NCBI RefSeq assembly: GCF_037975245.1
Contig: NC_092568.1
Coordinates: forward strand, 932,001-996,000
Source: Apostichopus japonicus
Lineage: Eukaryota > Echinodermata > Holothuroidea > Aspidochirotida > Stichopodidae
Length of the DNA: 64,000 nt
Direction of reading: 5' to 3'
The notes under the pieces are model-generated. The model was given only the letters and a program-made list of their open reading frames with translations. It had not been told where the DNA came from and made no database searches. Position numbers and translations under genes: made by a program. Below, one piece after another: positions 36,851 through 48,617 of this stretch. The stretch's first letter is position 1, and the number at the start of each line of letters is the position of its first letter.

Positions 36851-39800
36851 TACTGACGTGTGAATGTGTATAAACTGGCTTTGTCTAAATGTCAAAGAGG
36901 GTGAATTACATATATAAATATCATCTGGCTGGCTAATGACCTTATTGCTTCCCATACTGCAATAGTTAATATTACACTGCAGGAAACTTGTACAAAACTA
37001 ACATGTGGTACATGATAAAGCTCATATATAATAGTTAAACTTATAAAAAGAGATTTTAAGCTGCTACTAAAGCACTCTGCTTTTCAACAACTTTTTCCTT
37101 TTTTTTTTCAAAGCAAGATTGCAAATGACAAAGCTAGGAGAAACTAAATCAGTGTATGTTTTTTTTTTCACCCCATTTAAAATGATACTTTGTAATAGTT
37201 AGCAATTACTGTACATATTGACTCTGACGTATTTGCTATTACGATGCTCTCAATAACATTACCGTCTAAAGTAATATTAGTCGAGTAAAACTGAATATTC
37301 CCATAAAACTGACTTGATGCTGTTAAATGAACTGCAAAAACAGCTGATTGCTGAAGAAAATGTGTCAAGTCGGCACGCTTCACTGGATTCGCGTCAAATG
37401 TCTTGCGTCAATGAGCTCAAACGGTGTCATGTCAAATGCTTGAGCAAAAGTTGAGCAAAGCTTGAGAAACTCGATCTCGATCATGGTTCATAGCAAATGC
37501 ATCTGCTTTATCTCGCCATTACCATATAAAAATCAGGGCTAAAGTCAGTCGTTATTATCATCAACAGGTACATGCGACCAATCAACAGCAATCTGCGTCA
37601 GTTTGGACGAGGTAAAGATACTTTGTGGCATATGTGCCGAACATTCCGATCATCATCTGAATAAGATGACATAAGTTCAGCATCCATGAAATGTAACTGG
37701 TTCCCATTTTATGGACTGCATCATTCAAGATCTGATCAATATTTTAATGCGTGCAATCAATATATCAATATAAGCCTGTCTCCTCTATCTTATGTGGATG
37801 TAAAAATTTAATATACACATTGTTATCCACCAAAACAAATCAGTAAATAATTATCACTTGTTTTGTTTACACCAGGATGAGATAAAAAAAAAGTGTCTCC
37901 TGATCACAAACTGTTTTAATGTATTTCAATATAACAAAACAAAAGAAACAAAATATTATCACATTTCATTAGTATAATCCTTACACCACTTTGACAACTG
38001 TTTAACTTTGATATAATAAATTATGATGGTTTCTTCTACAGCCTCAATAAAATAATGTGGCACACCCCCTCCCCCCCCCCCCAACCCCTTTCAGTCCTTC
38101 CACCCACCTAATACAGCATTAAAAAATGCAACAGATTCAAGATTTTTAAACAGTGATTTCAGTCAACCATAGTCCAAGAAATTATTCTGTGGACCTTAAG
38201 AAGAATACCTATATTTATTCAATAAACAATAAACCCGAGCTGATTCAGAACCAAGTATCAAAGACCATCAGTGTATAGGTCACCCTTTTGGATGTTAAAT
38301 TTGCTGAAAGTCTTCAAAATACTTTTCCTTGGTTTTTTTCACAACCAAATTCACTCCTAGATAATGAGGAATGCTAAATTAAAACAAATACCACTTTCAG
38401 AAGTAACTGGTTTAAAGTTGCCTGTTAAACTTCTAGCCTCAGCTTTATAGTAAACAATTATAATGGACCATCCATGACTTTTCCTTCTTCCTCCCATCCT
38501 CACCGATAAAGATGATCTACTTGTAAATATTTTCCACTAAATATTTCCACTTAATATCATAACTTTTAAAACACTTAACTCTAAGATTGAGCTCCTTGGA
38601 GAACCATAAACTATAGCAAAGCCTATACAATATATCTGGATGTTTCGAAGACGTTGTCTCCAGTCCACGATAAAGATTATGATCATATCTATTCACAACT
38701 TTCATATTTATATCAAAACGGACATAACAAAAATGGTAGCGGTTATTCAAGAAACATTCTACATACTGAATGCCTTCTGTAATATAAAAAGACAAACTTT
38801 ACTGATATGTATAAAACAGAATTCTATTGCTTCAATATGAATATTAATGTCCAGAACATAGCAATACTCACATATAAACTTCTACAAGTTAATCTCGTTT
38901 CTTAATTACAATCAGCAAATTGGATGATTATAATCAGCAAAAGGACTGAAGAAAACCAAGGAAAAAAACAAAAACATTATAAAGTAAAAGTAGAACATAA
39001 ACCCCGCCCCACTGCCTCCTTACCTTTCCAAACAAACAAAAACCAAATTCTTGAGTACATATATACTAGTTTACTATTGCCTTTATCAATCCCCAAAAAT
39101 TACAACCAAGTTAATCTTTGTTAGCTTTGAAACATATATATAGTTTTAATTTTCAAACATGGTCTGAAGAAAGAAAAAAGAAAATTGTAGGAAAGAAGAA
39201 AAAAAGATTGCAACTGGTAGCTTTCTCTGTATTGCATTCTTGTCCATTTTGAATCTATTGCAACGAGACATATTAAAGCATGCTGAAAATTATAATATAA
39301 GATTTAAGACTTGCACATTTATGAAAGAGGAAACAGTTAAGTTTGAAATACAATGGAAAAATTCAATGGTTGGTTATTTCTAGCTTTTCTCAAATAAATA
39401 GTTCTTGTCAGTACTTTTTTTACAATATATAATGATGTTTTAGCTTTGTAGAACTAGGACATTACTGTCCTTTAATGGCTTAAGGCTAAAACAAAAGGTT
39501 AGTGGAGGATAATATATTCGAAAAATAGAAAATGGTGGGGGGGAGGGCGGGGGGAGGGCATTGGGAGATGAAGGGTTAGGAGCTAGTCAAAGACGCGACA
39601 AAACTATTGCTTTCCTATTTTCATCTGACACTTATCAGCAAACAAAAACAGAAATGTCTGTTTTAACCTAAATGGTCATCTCTTCAATTATGCAATTTTA
39701 AGCCAAGTGCAAACAAGTGGAAACTAATCAAACACTGTTTCATTTCTTGTCAAAGTAAAAAACACAAAATGCTGCCTAGCTCTTCCCCAATCCCTTTGTT

Positions 39801-40901
39801 GTGGCAAGCCAACTTGTCATTGGTCTTATCTGAAAGCATTTTTCTATCATAATTTTTTTAATTTTATTTTTATCATTATTATTAATAGCATTACTTTTTG
39901 AAAAGGAAAGTAACCAAAAATTATACATAAAGTCACATAGGGATGCTCTAGTGTGCAAAATAAGAAAGAGATAAGTTTAAATGCTTTGCATTGCACATTT
40001 TTTTCATAAAGCTGTGTTTGCTTTTGCAAGGAGGTATACGCCATGCACCTGTTGTATTCTTTGTTAACGATAATTTACAAAGGTAATAGCTATAGGATAT
40101 GAACGAATATTTTATTTACTCAATCATGCAAACTACCCTGAAGAAAGAATGAAATTGTAACCATCACTGACTTAAATTCTACCAGTTTTTAATTTTTTAT
40201 ATTTTTTATATCTGCTTAGAAGTGATAAATTAAGCATATACTACCAGCATTGCCATACAATCATATCTTGATTTCCTGCTGATTTCAGTGAAAAGGGGAG
40301 GGAAAATAATAGCATTTTAGAGGTGGAGGGAGCAAGAGTGGGGGGTGGAGGAGGGGTGGGGCGTGGAGGAGCTTCTGACTGGCAAAGATAGTTAAGTGGT
40401 GTCACCACGGGACAGACATAGGCCTAGAGGGTGATGGAGGGGAAAAGGATGTGGGACCTGTATTGAAACTAACAACTTGTCCTACCAGCTGCTGAACAAA
40501 CTTTGACCAAGTCGAGTTTTCCTCCTCCTGAAAAATTATTCCAGGACCACAAGATTTGTTTTGGTGTTGTTCCTGTGTTACCAAGTGTCAATCAAATTTT
40601 TTCTTAAATATATCGATGAATGGCTACTTCAGAAGAGAAAAAAAATTATAAAATGGGTTCCCCTACAAAATTACCTTAACGAATGTTAGGGATTGCCCCC
40701 GCCCCCACCCCCCCCCCAAAAAATTCACACGACCAAACTAAACTGAATGGTTGGTTACCCATGCTGCGTTTAAGTTTACACAAATTATAAATCTGTGCTT
40801 CGATATATATTCCAATTGCTCACATACAAAAAAAAGAAAAATGTTAACCGTGACTTGCAATCTGCAGCCAACATCAGCTCGTTATATCACATCAAACTAA
40901 C
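36851..40901. other. region 3' of the exchanger gene, no coding sequence seen
   Basis: AT-rich sequence that probably includes the 3' UTR of the exchanger (minus strand, continuing below 40988). Several TTTATT (minus-strand AATAAA) hexamers occur, for example near 39863 and 40112, so a poly(A) site cannot be chosen. A G-rich run lies at about 39536-39556 and a C-run at 38067-38083. Confidence 0.4.
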
Positions 40902-40985
40902 CTGGAGCGTGCCCGCTATCATCTCCTTCTGGTTGGACCGCAGGTAATCGTAAGAGCCTGATCTGGCTCGAATCCTGTCATCGTA
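40902..40985 (-). other. open, GC-rich segment after the exchanger stop
   Basis: Directly after the NCX TGA, in a shifted frame, 28 codons are open and coding-like (YDDRIRARSGSYDYLRSNQK ... EMIAGTLQ). They end at a good donor (CAG|GTTAGT). It may be a 3' UTR piece spliced to a further exon, an alternative C-terminus, or chance. Confidence 0.3.
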
Positions 40986-40987
40986 CC

Positions 40988-41367
40988 TCAGAACCCTTGG
41001 ATGACATCATAGGCCTCTAAGGTGCTGATCAGAATGTACAACAGCCAGAGGCAGACGAAGAAGAGGGAGGTAGGAATCTTAGCCCACTTCGGACCGCCCA
41101 GTTCGGCACCGATCTTTGGATGGACTCTGCGGATCATTAAGACAGATATACTGACCACGGCGAAACAGGTGTATAGAGTGACCGAGAATCCTAGCGAACC
41201 GGGGTCCACGCAAAACTGATTGCCGTCCATGAGATGCTTGAAGGACGCCAGAGTCCACGCCACGCCGATACCCAGGAAAACGTTGACAGCGTTGCTCCCG
41301 GTGACGTTGCCGATCGAGGCGTCGGCATGTTTATCGCCCACGGCAGCCACTTTACTTGCGAATGTAT
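40988..41367 (-). CDS. SLC8A: NCX terminal coding exon, second half of alpha-2 repeat
   Basis: Encodes DTFASKVAAVGDKHADASIG, NVTGSNAVNVFLGIGVAW, two more hydrophobic segments and a C-terminus LEAYDVIQGF followed by TGA at 40988-40990. The ELGGP motif between the last two membrane segments is conserved. The stop lies exactly where vertebrate NCX ends (KGF). Confidence 0.95.
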
Positions 41368-44300
41368 CTGGAGGGCAGAGAGGAAGAATGAGTTATATAC
41401 AAGTGCTCTGAATATTCCCAAATGGCACGTCTCTATGGTAACTGCCAAAAAAAATAATTGTATCGATACTACACAAGGTTCCAAAGAGTTCCTATGACTA
41501 ACTTTCTAAAGCTTCCATTCATTGTGAGACCGTTCATTTTGAAATGGCTGAGTATGATAGAGGGTGTGTGTGGAGCATGAGGCAGTCATGGCCCGTAGAG
41601 GCCCTGGTAGGGTTCAAGGTAGTGGGTGGAAAGCCCTGTGACGTTTTACAGGATTCTTGGTTTCCAAAACTTATATTAGGTTTAAATCAGCAGAATTTGA
41701 GAAAACTATTATATCATACATAATTAAGTCAAAGAGATGTGTATCTTTTTGAGACATAGCAAAGTTACTTTAGGGTGTGGCATGGGGAGGGAAGCATATG
41801 TCCCACACACCCCACCCCCCTTCCCCCTTGGCAACACCATATAGAATCAATCAATACAAAATCGCAACTTTTAATGCAGACCATGGTAACAGAATCAGAG
41901 TAATACTGAGTAATTGTTCTTGGTAAAGATTGGTTAAGATTGCAGTTTTCTTTAATATGTATTGCTTTCTTTGCTGGTGCTGGCAAATTGATTTTTTCTT
42001 CTTTTTTTTCCATTCAATTCTAGAAGCCCCTGTTAGTCCTTTTTCAATAATTTAATAAAATTTCAGTTTCATTTTGAATAATGAAGTCAATGTTAATTGT
42101 TGGAAAAATTTTCTTTTTTACAAGTGGATGAGATAAATTTGGTAAAGGGTATGACCACGAGGAATTTTATTACAAGCAAAGAAATGAATACTTAATCTCT
42201 TTCATCTGATAACAATCATCCATATGAGTTCATCCTTATTTTCACTAGCAGCGCTACCAGTTTGGGGTTTTAAACATAAAAAATGACATAATTGGCATTT
42301 CTCAAATTTCATTGGCTGCGGGGCAAATGACACATCAGGCCAAACAGTTGTTTTGGGTTTATTCTTAGTATAAGAGAAATAGTAGCTGAAAACTGATAAA
42401 TTCCCCCAAGAAACACTGATTTCAACCACGTCATGCTGTTCAGCCCCACTTACGTTTTTTCCAGGTGTCAGAGTCCCTAATGTACGTCTAATAGCCTCCC
42501 CCTCCCCACACCCCAATTGCAAACCCACACAATTCCTACCCATGCACAGAGTCAATTGTCATAATATGACAGCAAATTCGTATTTCAGCTTTTCAGCGGC
42601 CCGATTTAGCCATTGATTTTGCCTGCTAGTCAGTTGTACGCTTGATCAAAGATGATGGCATGTGTGTCCATGCATTTTCAGTGTGCGTTTAATACCTGGT
42701 ACACTGGTTCCAAGCGCCACAAAGGAAATAGCGGTGACGCTGTCCATGAGGCCGATGGTGCAGCCAAACATGGTGGCGAGGTCGCCGATAAGTGCCGTTA
42801 GAATCGCGATCCAGATGATGGAGACGGTGAAGCAGGCCCATCCTCCCAGGTAGTCAGTTGGTGGTACAAAGGCAAAGAGGACCTTCCAAAAAATTGTCAA
42901 GAAATGCATAATGTAATCTACAACTGACGGTAGTTTCTCTTCCACCTCATCACCATCATCATCGCCGTCATCATCTCCTCCTATAATTAAAACAAAAGAA
43001 AGAGAAGGTACGTATAACGAGCATTAATTATTTTTCAATTAAACAAAAAGTATTAATTATTTGTGTTATCCTGCCCTAGACGTATTAATTATTTTTCAAT
43101 TTAAAAAAACTTATTAATTATTGTGTTATCCTGACCTAGTTGTATCATATTTGCCTCTCAATCAGTTCTATAAAAAAAAAATACAGTTAATGAGTAACTA
43201 ATGTTTAATACTGATATTCTGTGTCCCACAAATGTCATGATGTCATTTTCCTTTCATTCCAGGCCAGTTAACAGTACATTCAAACAAATTCACTGAATTT
43301 GGTAGATGAGAAAGAAAAAAAAATAGTGCCATAGCAAAGAGAAGATGCAGGCAAGATAGGAGTTATTAATAAAGTAAACTTAATTTGATCATTATTTATT
43401 GATTTAACTATTTTTATGTAATCTGTCATGTAAATGGTGCCAATAATATGTTTCTCTGTGAACTCCTCTCTAAACTACTTTCACTGACCCAAGGAAGAGG
43501 GCAAATGGCAGCACAGTATTACATTGTTACCGGTAACCAGTAAGGCAGATGGAAAAAGGGCAGTAATACACTGAGTTGAGACAATACAGGTCTGTATTAA
43601 AGAGGAGTGCTGTAAATTAACATAATATTCAACTCATAGTTTTTTGACACCAGCATAATTCACCATAGAAGATATCTTATCTTTGTCTAATAATTCCAAT
43701 CTATGTGCTTGACTAATTGACCACTGAATGGAACCATCTGTTCTGTCAAGATCTATCGATCGGATATAAATCTTGGCCAGCAACCTTGACCAGCAACAAC
43801 TAGATGTAGTCCAGCTGGCTTGTCTGTTGATCAACGGATGATTATGTCCGGCAATAACTGGAAGACCATATTGTTAGACTGGTATCTAAAATCATGCACA
43901 CTCTGATAATGAAAACTGGCTATAAACATGATTAAATCAGTCTAGTTGGTATTGATCAGGAATGTGAAAACAGAACTATGGAACAACTATACAGCAAAAA
44001 GTTGGTACTTTTCTCAATTTGAATGATTAAAAAAAAATACAACCATTGCTTCTTAAGAGACAAATAGATGCCAAACTTGACCAACGTGTAAAGCCACTGG
44101 CCCGAATGGAAATGTTTTCAAATTAAGATATTAATATACTTCTACAAATGAAGGGATCCTTGATTTTTCCATGCTGTTCCATGAACAAAAAAACACACTT
44201 CCTGGTGTTGTTCAGTTTTCTTGGACTCTCTATAAATAGGACTTTCTTCTATTTTCTAATCATTTGATCAGTGGGTAAATACTGCACTTTATCCTCAAAA

Positions 44301-47300
44301 GACGGTTAGGCTAATTAAAGGCTAATTAGATGGATAGGCTAATATTATAGGCTAATTAGACGGTTAGGCTAATTAAAGGCTAATTAGACAGTTAGGCTAA
44401 TAATAGGCTAATTAGATGGTTAGGCTAATTTGTAAGGATATATCCATAGAAAATGCATTTCTATGAACAAAAGAACACACTTCCTGGCAATTTTTTGGAC
44501 ACTCTATATATTAGACTTTCTTCTCTTTTCTGATCATTCGGTAGGTAAATACTTCACTTTTCATCGTCAAAGTTAGGCACAAATCAATAGAAAGTGTATT
44601 TCCATGGACAGTTGAACACACTTCCTACATCATATGCATGATTTTTAATCTAAATATTAAAATGTTTGCACTTCCATTGTTTAAAACGTTTGCTGGGTTT
44701 CATGACAAACATTACTTCTTATACACAAGATACCTTGTGGCCACTATTCTAAGTTTGTCACTTTCTGTTTTAACAGCACTTTATTCAAATCTTAACATCC
44801 TCAATTCTTTGTAATTTTGTCACACTTGGAAATTTGTAATATCCCCCAAAAATGTCACTCAGATCAAAGACCGAATTAACTGACAAATTTGTTAAAACAA
44901 CAATTTTGCAGAATATGTTGGATGGGTCGCAAAGCAATGACTCAGAGAAATTTCAAACAGAACTTCTTCTCCCTAAAGTTTCTCAATTGGTGTTAATTTA
45001 AAACCATCCAAAGTAATAGTGTGGAGGTTTACTCAAGTTGATAACACAAGCAATAGTAGTCTTCTTGTTCTTTTCCTCCCAAAACATTTCTTGCCTACCA
45101 CAATCGATGCATGTCTATTCTAGGTCCTATACTCTCACCATTTGAATTTCTACATTACATTTTTACATTTTTTAACATTATCTCCGTCTACTAATTACAA
45201 CAGAATAATATGAGATATTCCATTTTTGATAAAGTTGGAAATCACACAGCTTTCTATACTTGGTGTAATTTTGTTATGAAAAAATATTCAAGGGGAAAAT
45301 TTGTATGAAAAAGCAATCGTAGAGCGTTGAATTTTCTTTCGGGACCGTTGCCAAATATTGTCAGATAGTGACCTCTTTCTTCCTTGGCACAGCTGCTACT
45401 TTTTCATCTTTTGATAGGATTGAACCTTACATAATACATCTCCAGGTAGCACCATGCATATATGTATTTTCTGAACCAGTAAGAGAAGACCTACTTATAT
45501 CTGAAAAATCAAGGTGTGCACCTGATATCGTTGCAGTATCCACTAAAGGATGATGCAGTTATGTACAAAAAAAAAAAAAATTAAAGCAAAAAAACATTGT
45601 GTCCATTTAATCTTTTCTCATTAATATTTGAAGGAAACATGTCTGAAAATATTTAAAATAATGTTCTTTTTCTACTGGTTTCCTTTTAATATCATTATAA
45701 GATTAATGCCAAACGATATTTATAGCCAGAATTATTTCCCTTCATATGCCAAACGATTGAAAAGTCATTAAAAAATTGTATTCATTCGTCTTAATTTGAA
45801 ACACCTTTACCGAGAGCCATGCTAATTAGTTTTTGACGTCATTGAAGGAATTAATGTAAAGTTTGCTCAGGCCTAGATTTGATCTTTGAGGAGTTTTTTA
45901 GCTTAAAACTAACGGTACCTGTCACCCTTCATTCCCAAGACACTGAAACTTAAAGCTTCCAGCCCAATTTGTTTCCCGCCTAGCCAAAAACGGTGTTCCC
46001 AATCACGTATCAAATATCTCTACAGCAAACAAGGATACATAGCTGTTTTGTTTGGTGCCTTCCAAAAAGAAAATGTTTTAAAATGTAACAGATGTTTGGT
46101 ATCACACTTTCACTAAAAGCTTTTGCAATTATTACCTCAGTTAAACTAAGAAATAGACAGGTTAAACATACGTATATATACGTTTTCAGGTCACCTTACC
46201 AATAGTTAAAATTGTAACTGTTTTGGATAGTTTCCAAATGTCAGAATGCTCTTCTGGCGAAATTGACAGTTGTAAGAAAAGACAGAAAATGAAAAGAAAG
46301 AACAAAATGAAAAAAAAATGAAAAAGAAAGCAATTAAAGATCTAATTCAGACAATGTTATGCAAGAACAAGTTTGCAGAGCAAAGAACATGTTGTATTTT
46401 GCAGTGAAAAACGGTGATGTCAAATTTAAAGGTCGAGGCACCTTTTTTTTTGTGTTTCCATGTTATAATTGTAACTGTTTGGGATACCTTCCAAGTGTCA
46501 AAATGCTCTTCTCAGCAAACTTGACAGTTGTAAGATAGATAGAATAAAGAAAGAACAAAATGATAAAAAAGCAAAAAAAAAAGAAGAAAAAAAAAGTAAA
46601 GATCAAATTCAGACAATATTATGCAATAACAAGTTTGCAGACCAAAGGACATGTTGTATGTGAAAAGATGTGCTGTCAAGGTCGAGGCACCTTTTTTGTG
46701 TTTCCATGGAAACATCTCGAACGTAAGTAATATAAAGCACAACACACACACACACAAAATACTTGCTACAACATATACTTAAACTCTTTCAGATTTCTTA
46801 GTCTTTTCTTTTAATAGCAACCCGCTATAAATGAAATGTCAACCCTCTTACATCTTAATACATTAATCTATTGGCTTCACAAAGTGGATCTAAGCACACT
46901 TTTTTAAAAGGTCATCGTACCTAAAACAAGAATAATAGAGATAAACACAAATGTCAATTTTTTTTTTTAGTATTTAGCCCAGTTGCTTCCATTAAGACTT
47001 TGATAACAAATATGGCTGCCTTTCTGGAATATACAAGCTTTCTAATATTATGAATAGGGTAAAATTTGTTATTCACAACACCTAAAGTGTCAGCTGATTA
47101 TATGCTACACTTTAGCCTGCAATGGGGCAAAATTTGTTGACCTTTTGAAACATATCCCTAAAATGACTACAGCTTAAATTTTTTCTTTTCTTTTTTCATT
47201 TGGGAAGAAGTATCAGGTGTTTAATGTTCCTTCTTCTATAATACCTAATCACAGAGCCACTGGACACTTCAAAAGCGTTTAGTGTTTCTTCTTATTCATT

Positions 47301-48617
47301 TAGTATGCTAATTTGTTTCCCTTTCTGCAAATACCAGACTTTGCAAAGGTGTGAAATTGATTTAACGTCGCTAACATTACCATTGCTCATATCAGCATGA
47401 AATGTTTAAATCTAACACTACACTGAGCCTATAGCATTTACTTTATCAGCTTTCATATCTTGGAAAAGTTTTGAAACAAAATTTATATTTTTCCAGCATT
47501 TTGGGGAGCTGTTCACAAAACTCATCTCTATCATAGTAGATAATATATATATATATAATATATAAATATCATATAGATCATATAAGATAAAGATCAATGC
47601 AGTGTTTGCCTGCATTGAAGAAGCATTTTTATATCACAGCAGTAGACTTTATATGTTAACACTCTACTCGTTCACTTTCAAACAGCATTGGATAAAATGT
47701 AGGGTAAGGCAGGAGGAGGAGGAGGAGGAGGAGGAGGAGGAGGAGGAGTTGGAGGAGGAGGAGGAGGAGGAGGGCAGAGGTAGAGAGGATGTAGAGGTCG
47801 AGGGTGGGAACACAGAGGATTGGACAAATGACGTAGATGGTAATATCCACAACTGCATGGGACATACACATGAATGTGTCTTTGTCATTATGTACAACTA
47901 TTCATTATAACCAAACCTCCAGACAAATAGGTTGCTAACCCTCTTTGCCATACCTGTGAATCCCCAAAATGTGTATTTATGTCAGTACCATTGTTACCAT
48001 TCACTATTATAGACATTAGTTAGTAGACTGATGAATTTGCAAATATTCTAATTTTTATGGACAGTACGGGAACAAATTATATCCAGGGGGAGGGGAAGAG
48101 AGAGGGGAGGAGAGGGGAGGAGAGAGGGAGGAGAGAGGGGAGGAGAGGTGATTGAATGTGGAAGTAGGAAGGTGAAAGATGAAGCTGATGATAAGAAATC
48201 ATGTCCATAAATTGGGAGATGCCCATATTACATACAGTTGGAATCACAGTACTTTATTAGTGAAATGTACTGTGTTCAGACAACCTCCAACCTTCTACCG
48301 TACCTCTGAATCCAAGATGTGCATTAATGTCGTCTCCATCTAGTTAATAACATATAAATCAACCTTTCATTACAAGCAGCTCACATGCATGTGAGCATTT
48401 CATGATTAACACATGTATATATATACTTAATAGGTTAATGTTGCATAACAGACGTAAAAGCATATGTTATGAAACAACAGCTTGTAACCCAATTAATACA
48501 GTAAAATATCCACTTACCAGCACTGACAGTGAGCGCTTCCACAAATTGCTCTCGCCATGACGACGTGCCCACCACCAAGGAAAGGTTAGTCTTCTTGATC
48601 AGTTTGTCTACTGTGTT
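40988..48617 (-). CDS. SLC8A: NCX-type Na+/Ca2+ exchanger, 3' part (5' exons not found)
   Basis: Three phase-compatible exons: 48518-48617, 42696-42980 and 40988-41367, 765 nt in all, giving 254 residues plus TGA. The product exchanges Na+ for Ca2+ across the plasma membrane. The peptide runs from the end of the cytosolic loop (TVDKLIKKTNLSLVVGTSSW) through an acidic linker (GDDDGDDDGDE) and EEKLPSVVDYIMHFL, then a membrane region with the alpha-2 repeat, and ends LEAYDVIQGF. The alpha-2 signatures GTSVPDTFASK and GNVTGSNAVNVFLGIG are intact, including the Asp and Asn that line the ion sites. These sequences separate it from potassium-dependent NCKX. No exon for the Calx-beta domains or N-terminal half was found up to 64000. 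Confidence 0.95.
42696..42980 (-). CDS. SLC8A: NCX exon, acidic linker and first half of alpha-2 repeat
   Basis: Begins with an aspartate/glycine linker, then KLPSVVDYIMHFLTIFWKVL, FAFVPPTDYLGGWACFTVS, GDLATMFGCTIGLMDSVTAI and GTSVP. The essential alpha-2 Asp codon is split G|AT over the next intron, as in vertebrate genes. Phase 1 in and 1 out. Confidence 0.95.
43020..43142. repeat. tandem duplicate of about 60 bp in NCX intron
   Basis: Two adjacent units share ATTAATTATTTTTCAATT and GTGTTATCCTGMCCTAG (about 43025-43083 and 43084-43142). They lie beside the exon starting at 42980. Confidence 0.7.
44155..44645. repeat. nested repeats in NCX intron
   Basis: A 130-bp unit (ACACACTTCCTGG ... 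GACTTTCTTCT ... GGTAAATACT) occurs at about 44165-44300 and 44445-44578, with a third partial copy at about 44583-44640. Between the first two lies a 36-bp tandem repeat built on GGTTAGGCTAATTA (44302-44432, about three to four copies). Confidence 0.75.
46200..46715. repeat. tandem duplication of about 250 bp in NCX intron
   Basis: About 46205-46455 and 46456-46715 share, in the same order, AATTGTAACTGTTT, a CAGAATGCTCTTCT-like piece, TTGACAGTTGTAAGA, a poly(A)-rich block, AAGTTTGCAGA and GGTCGAGGCACCTTTTTT. The first copy also holds an open 54-nt segment with splice-like ends (minus strand, ending at GTAAGG near 46195-46200), but the second copy is not open in the same way. Confidence 0.75.
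47711..47774. repeat. (GGA)n microsatellite
   Basis: About 64 bp of GGA/GAG triplets with one GTT interruption. The polyglutamate and polyserine frames across it are artefacts of the repeat. Confidence 0.95.
48070..48150. repeat. GGGGAGGAGAGA polypurine tract
   Basis: Plus-strand purine-only stretch with imperfect GGGGAGGAGAGA units, between the two microexon-like sequences. Confidence 0.85.
48301..48346 (-). CDS. candidate 36-nt NCX microexon
   Basis: Between an AACTAG acceptor and a GTACGG donor lies a 36-nt segment, phase 1 on both sides, that would insert DGDDINAHLGFR into the acidic linker between VSAG and GDDD. A similar sequence occurs 350 bp downstream. The bounds given include the splice sites. 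No transcript evidence is available, so this is inference from phase, splice signals and the presence of a related copy. Confidence 0.4.
48518..48617 (-). CDS. SLC8A: NCX exon, end of regulatory loop
   Basis: Encodes NTVDKLIKKTNLSLVVGTSS and then WREQFVEALTVSAG. Acceptor TTGACAG, donor GTAAGT; phase 0 in and 1 out. This is the conserved stretch just before the acidic linker in vertebrate NCX1-3. The phase-0 start implies at least one more upstream exon, which I could not locate. Confidence 0.95.

Noticed and set aside
47602-47910. Polyglutamate, polyserine and polyproline open frames on both strands
   Set aside because: Produced by the (GGA)n microsatellite, not by coding sequence.
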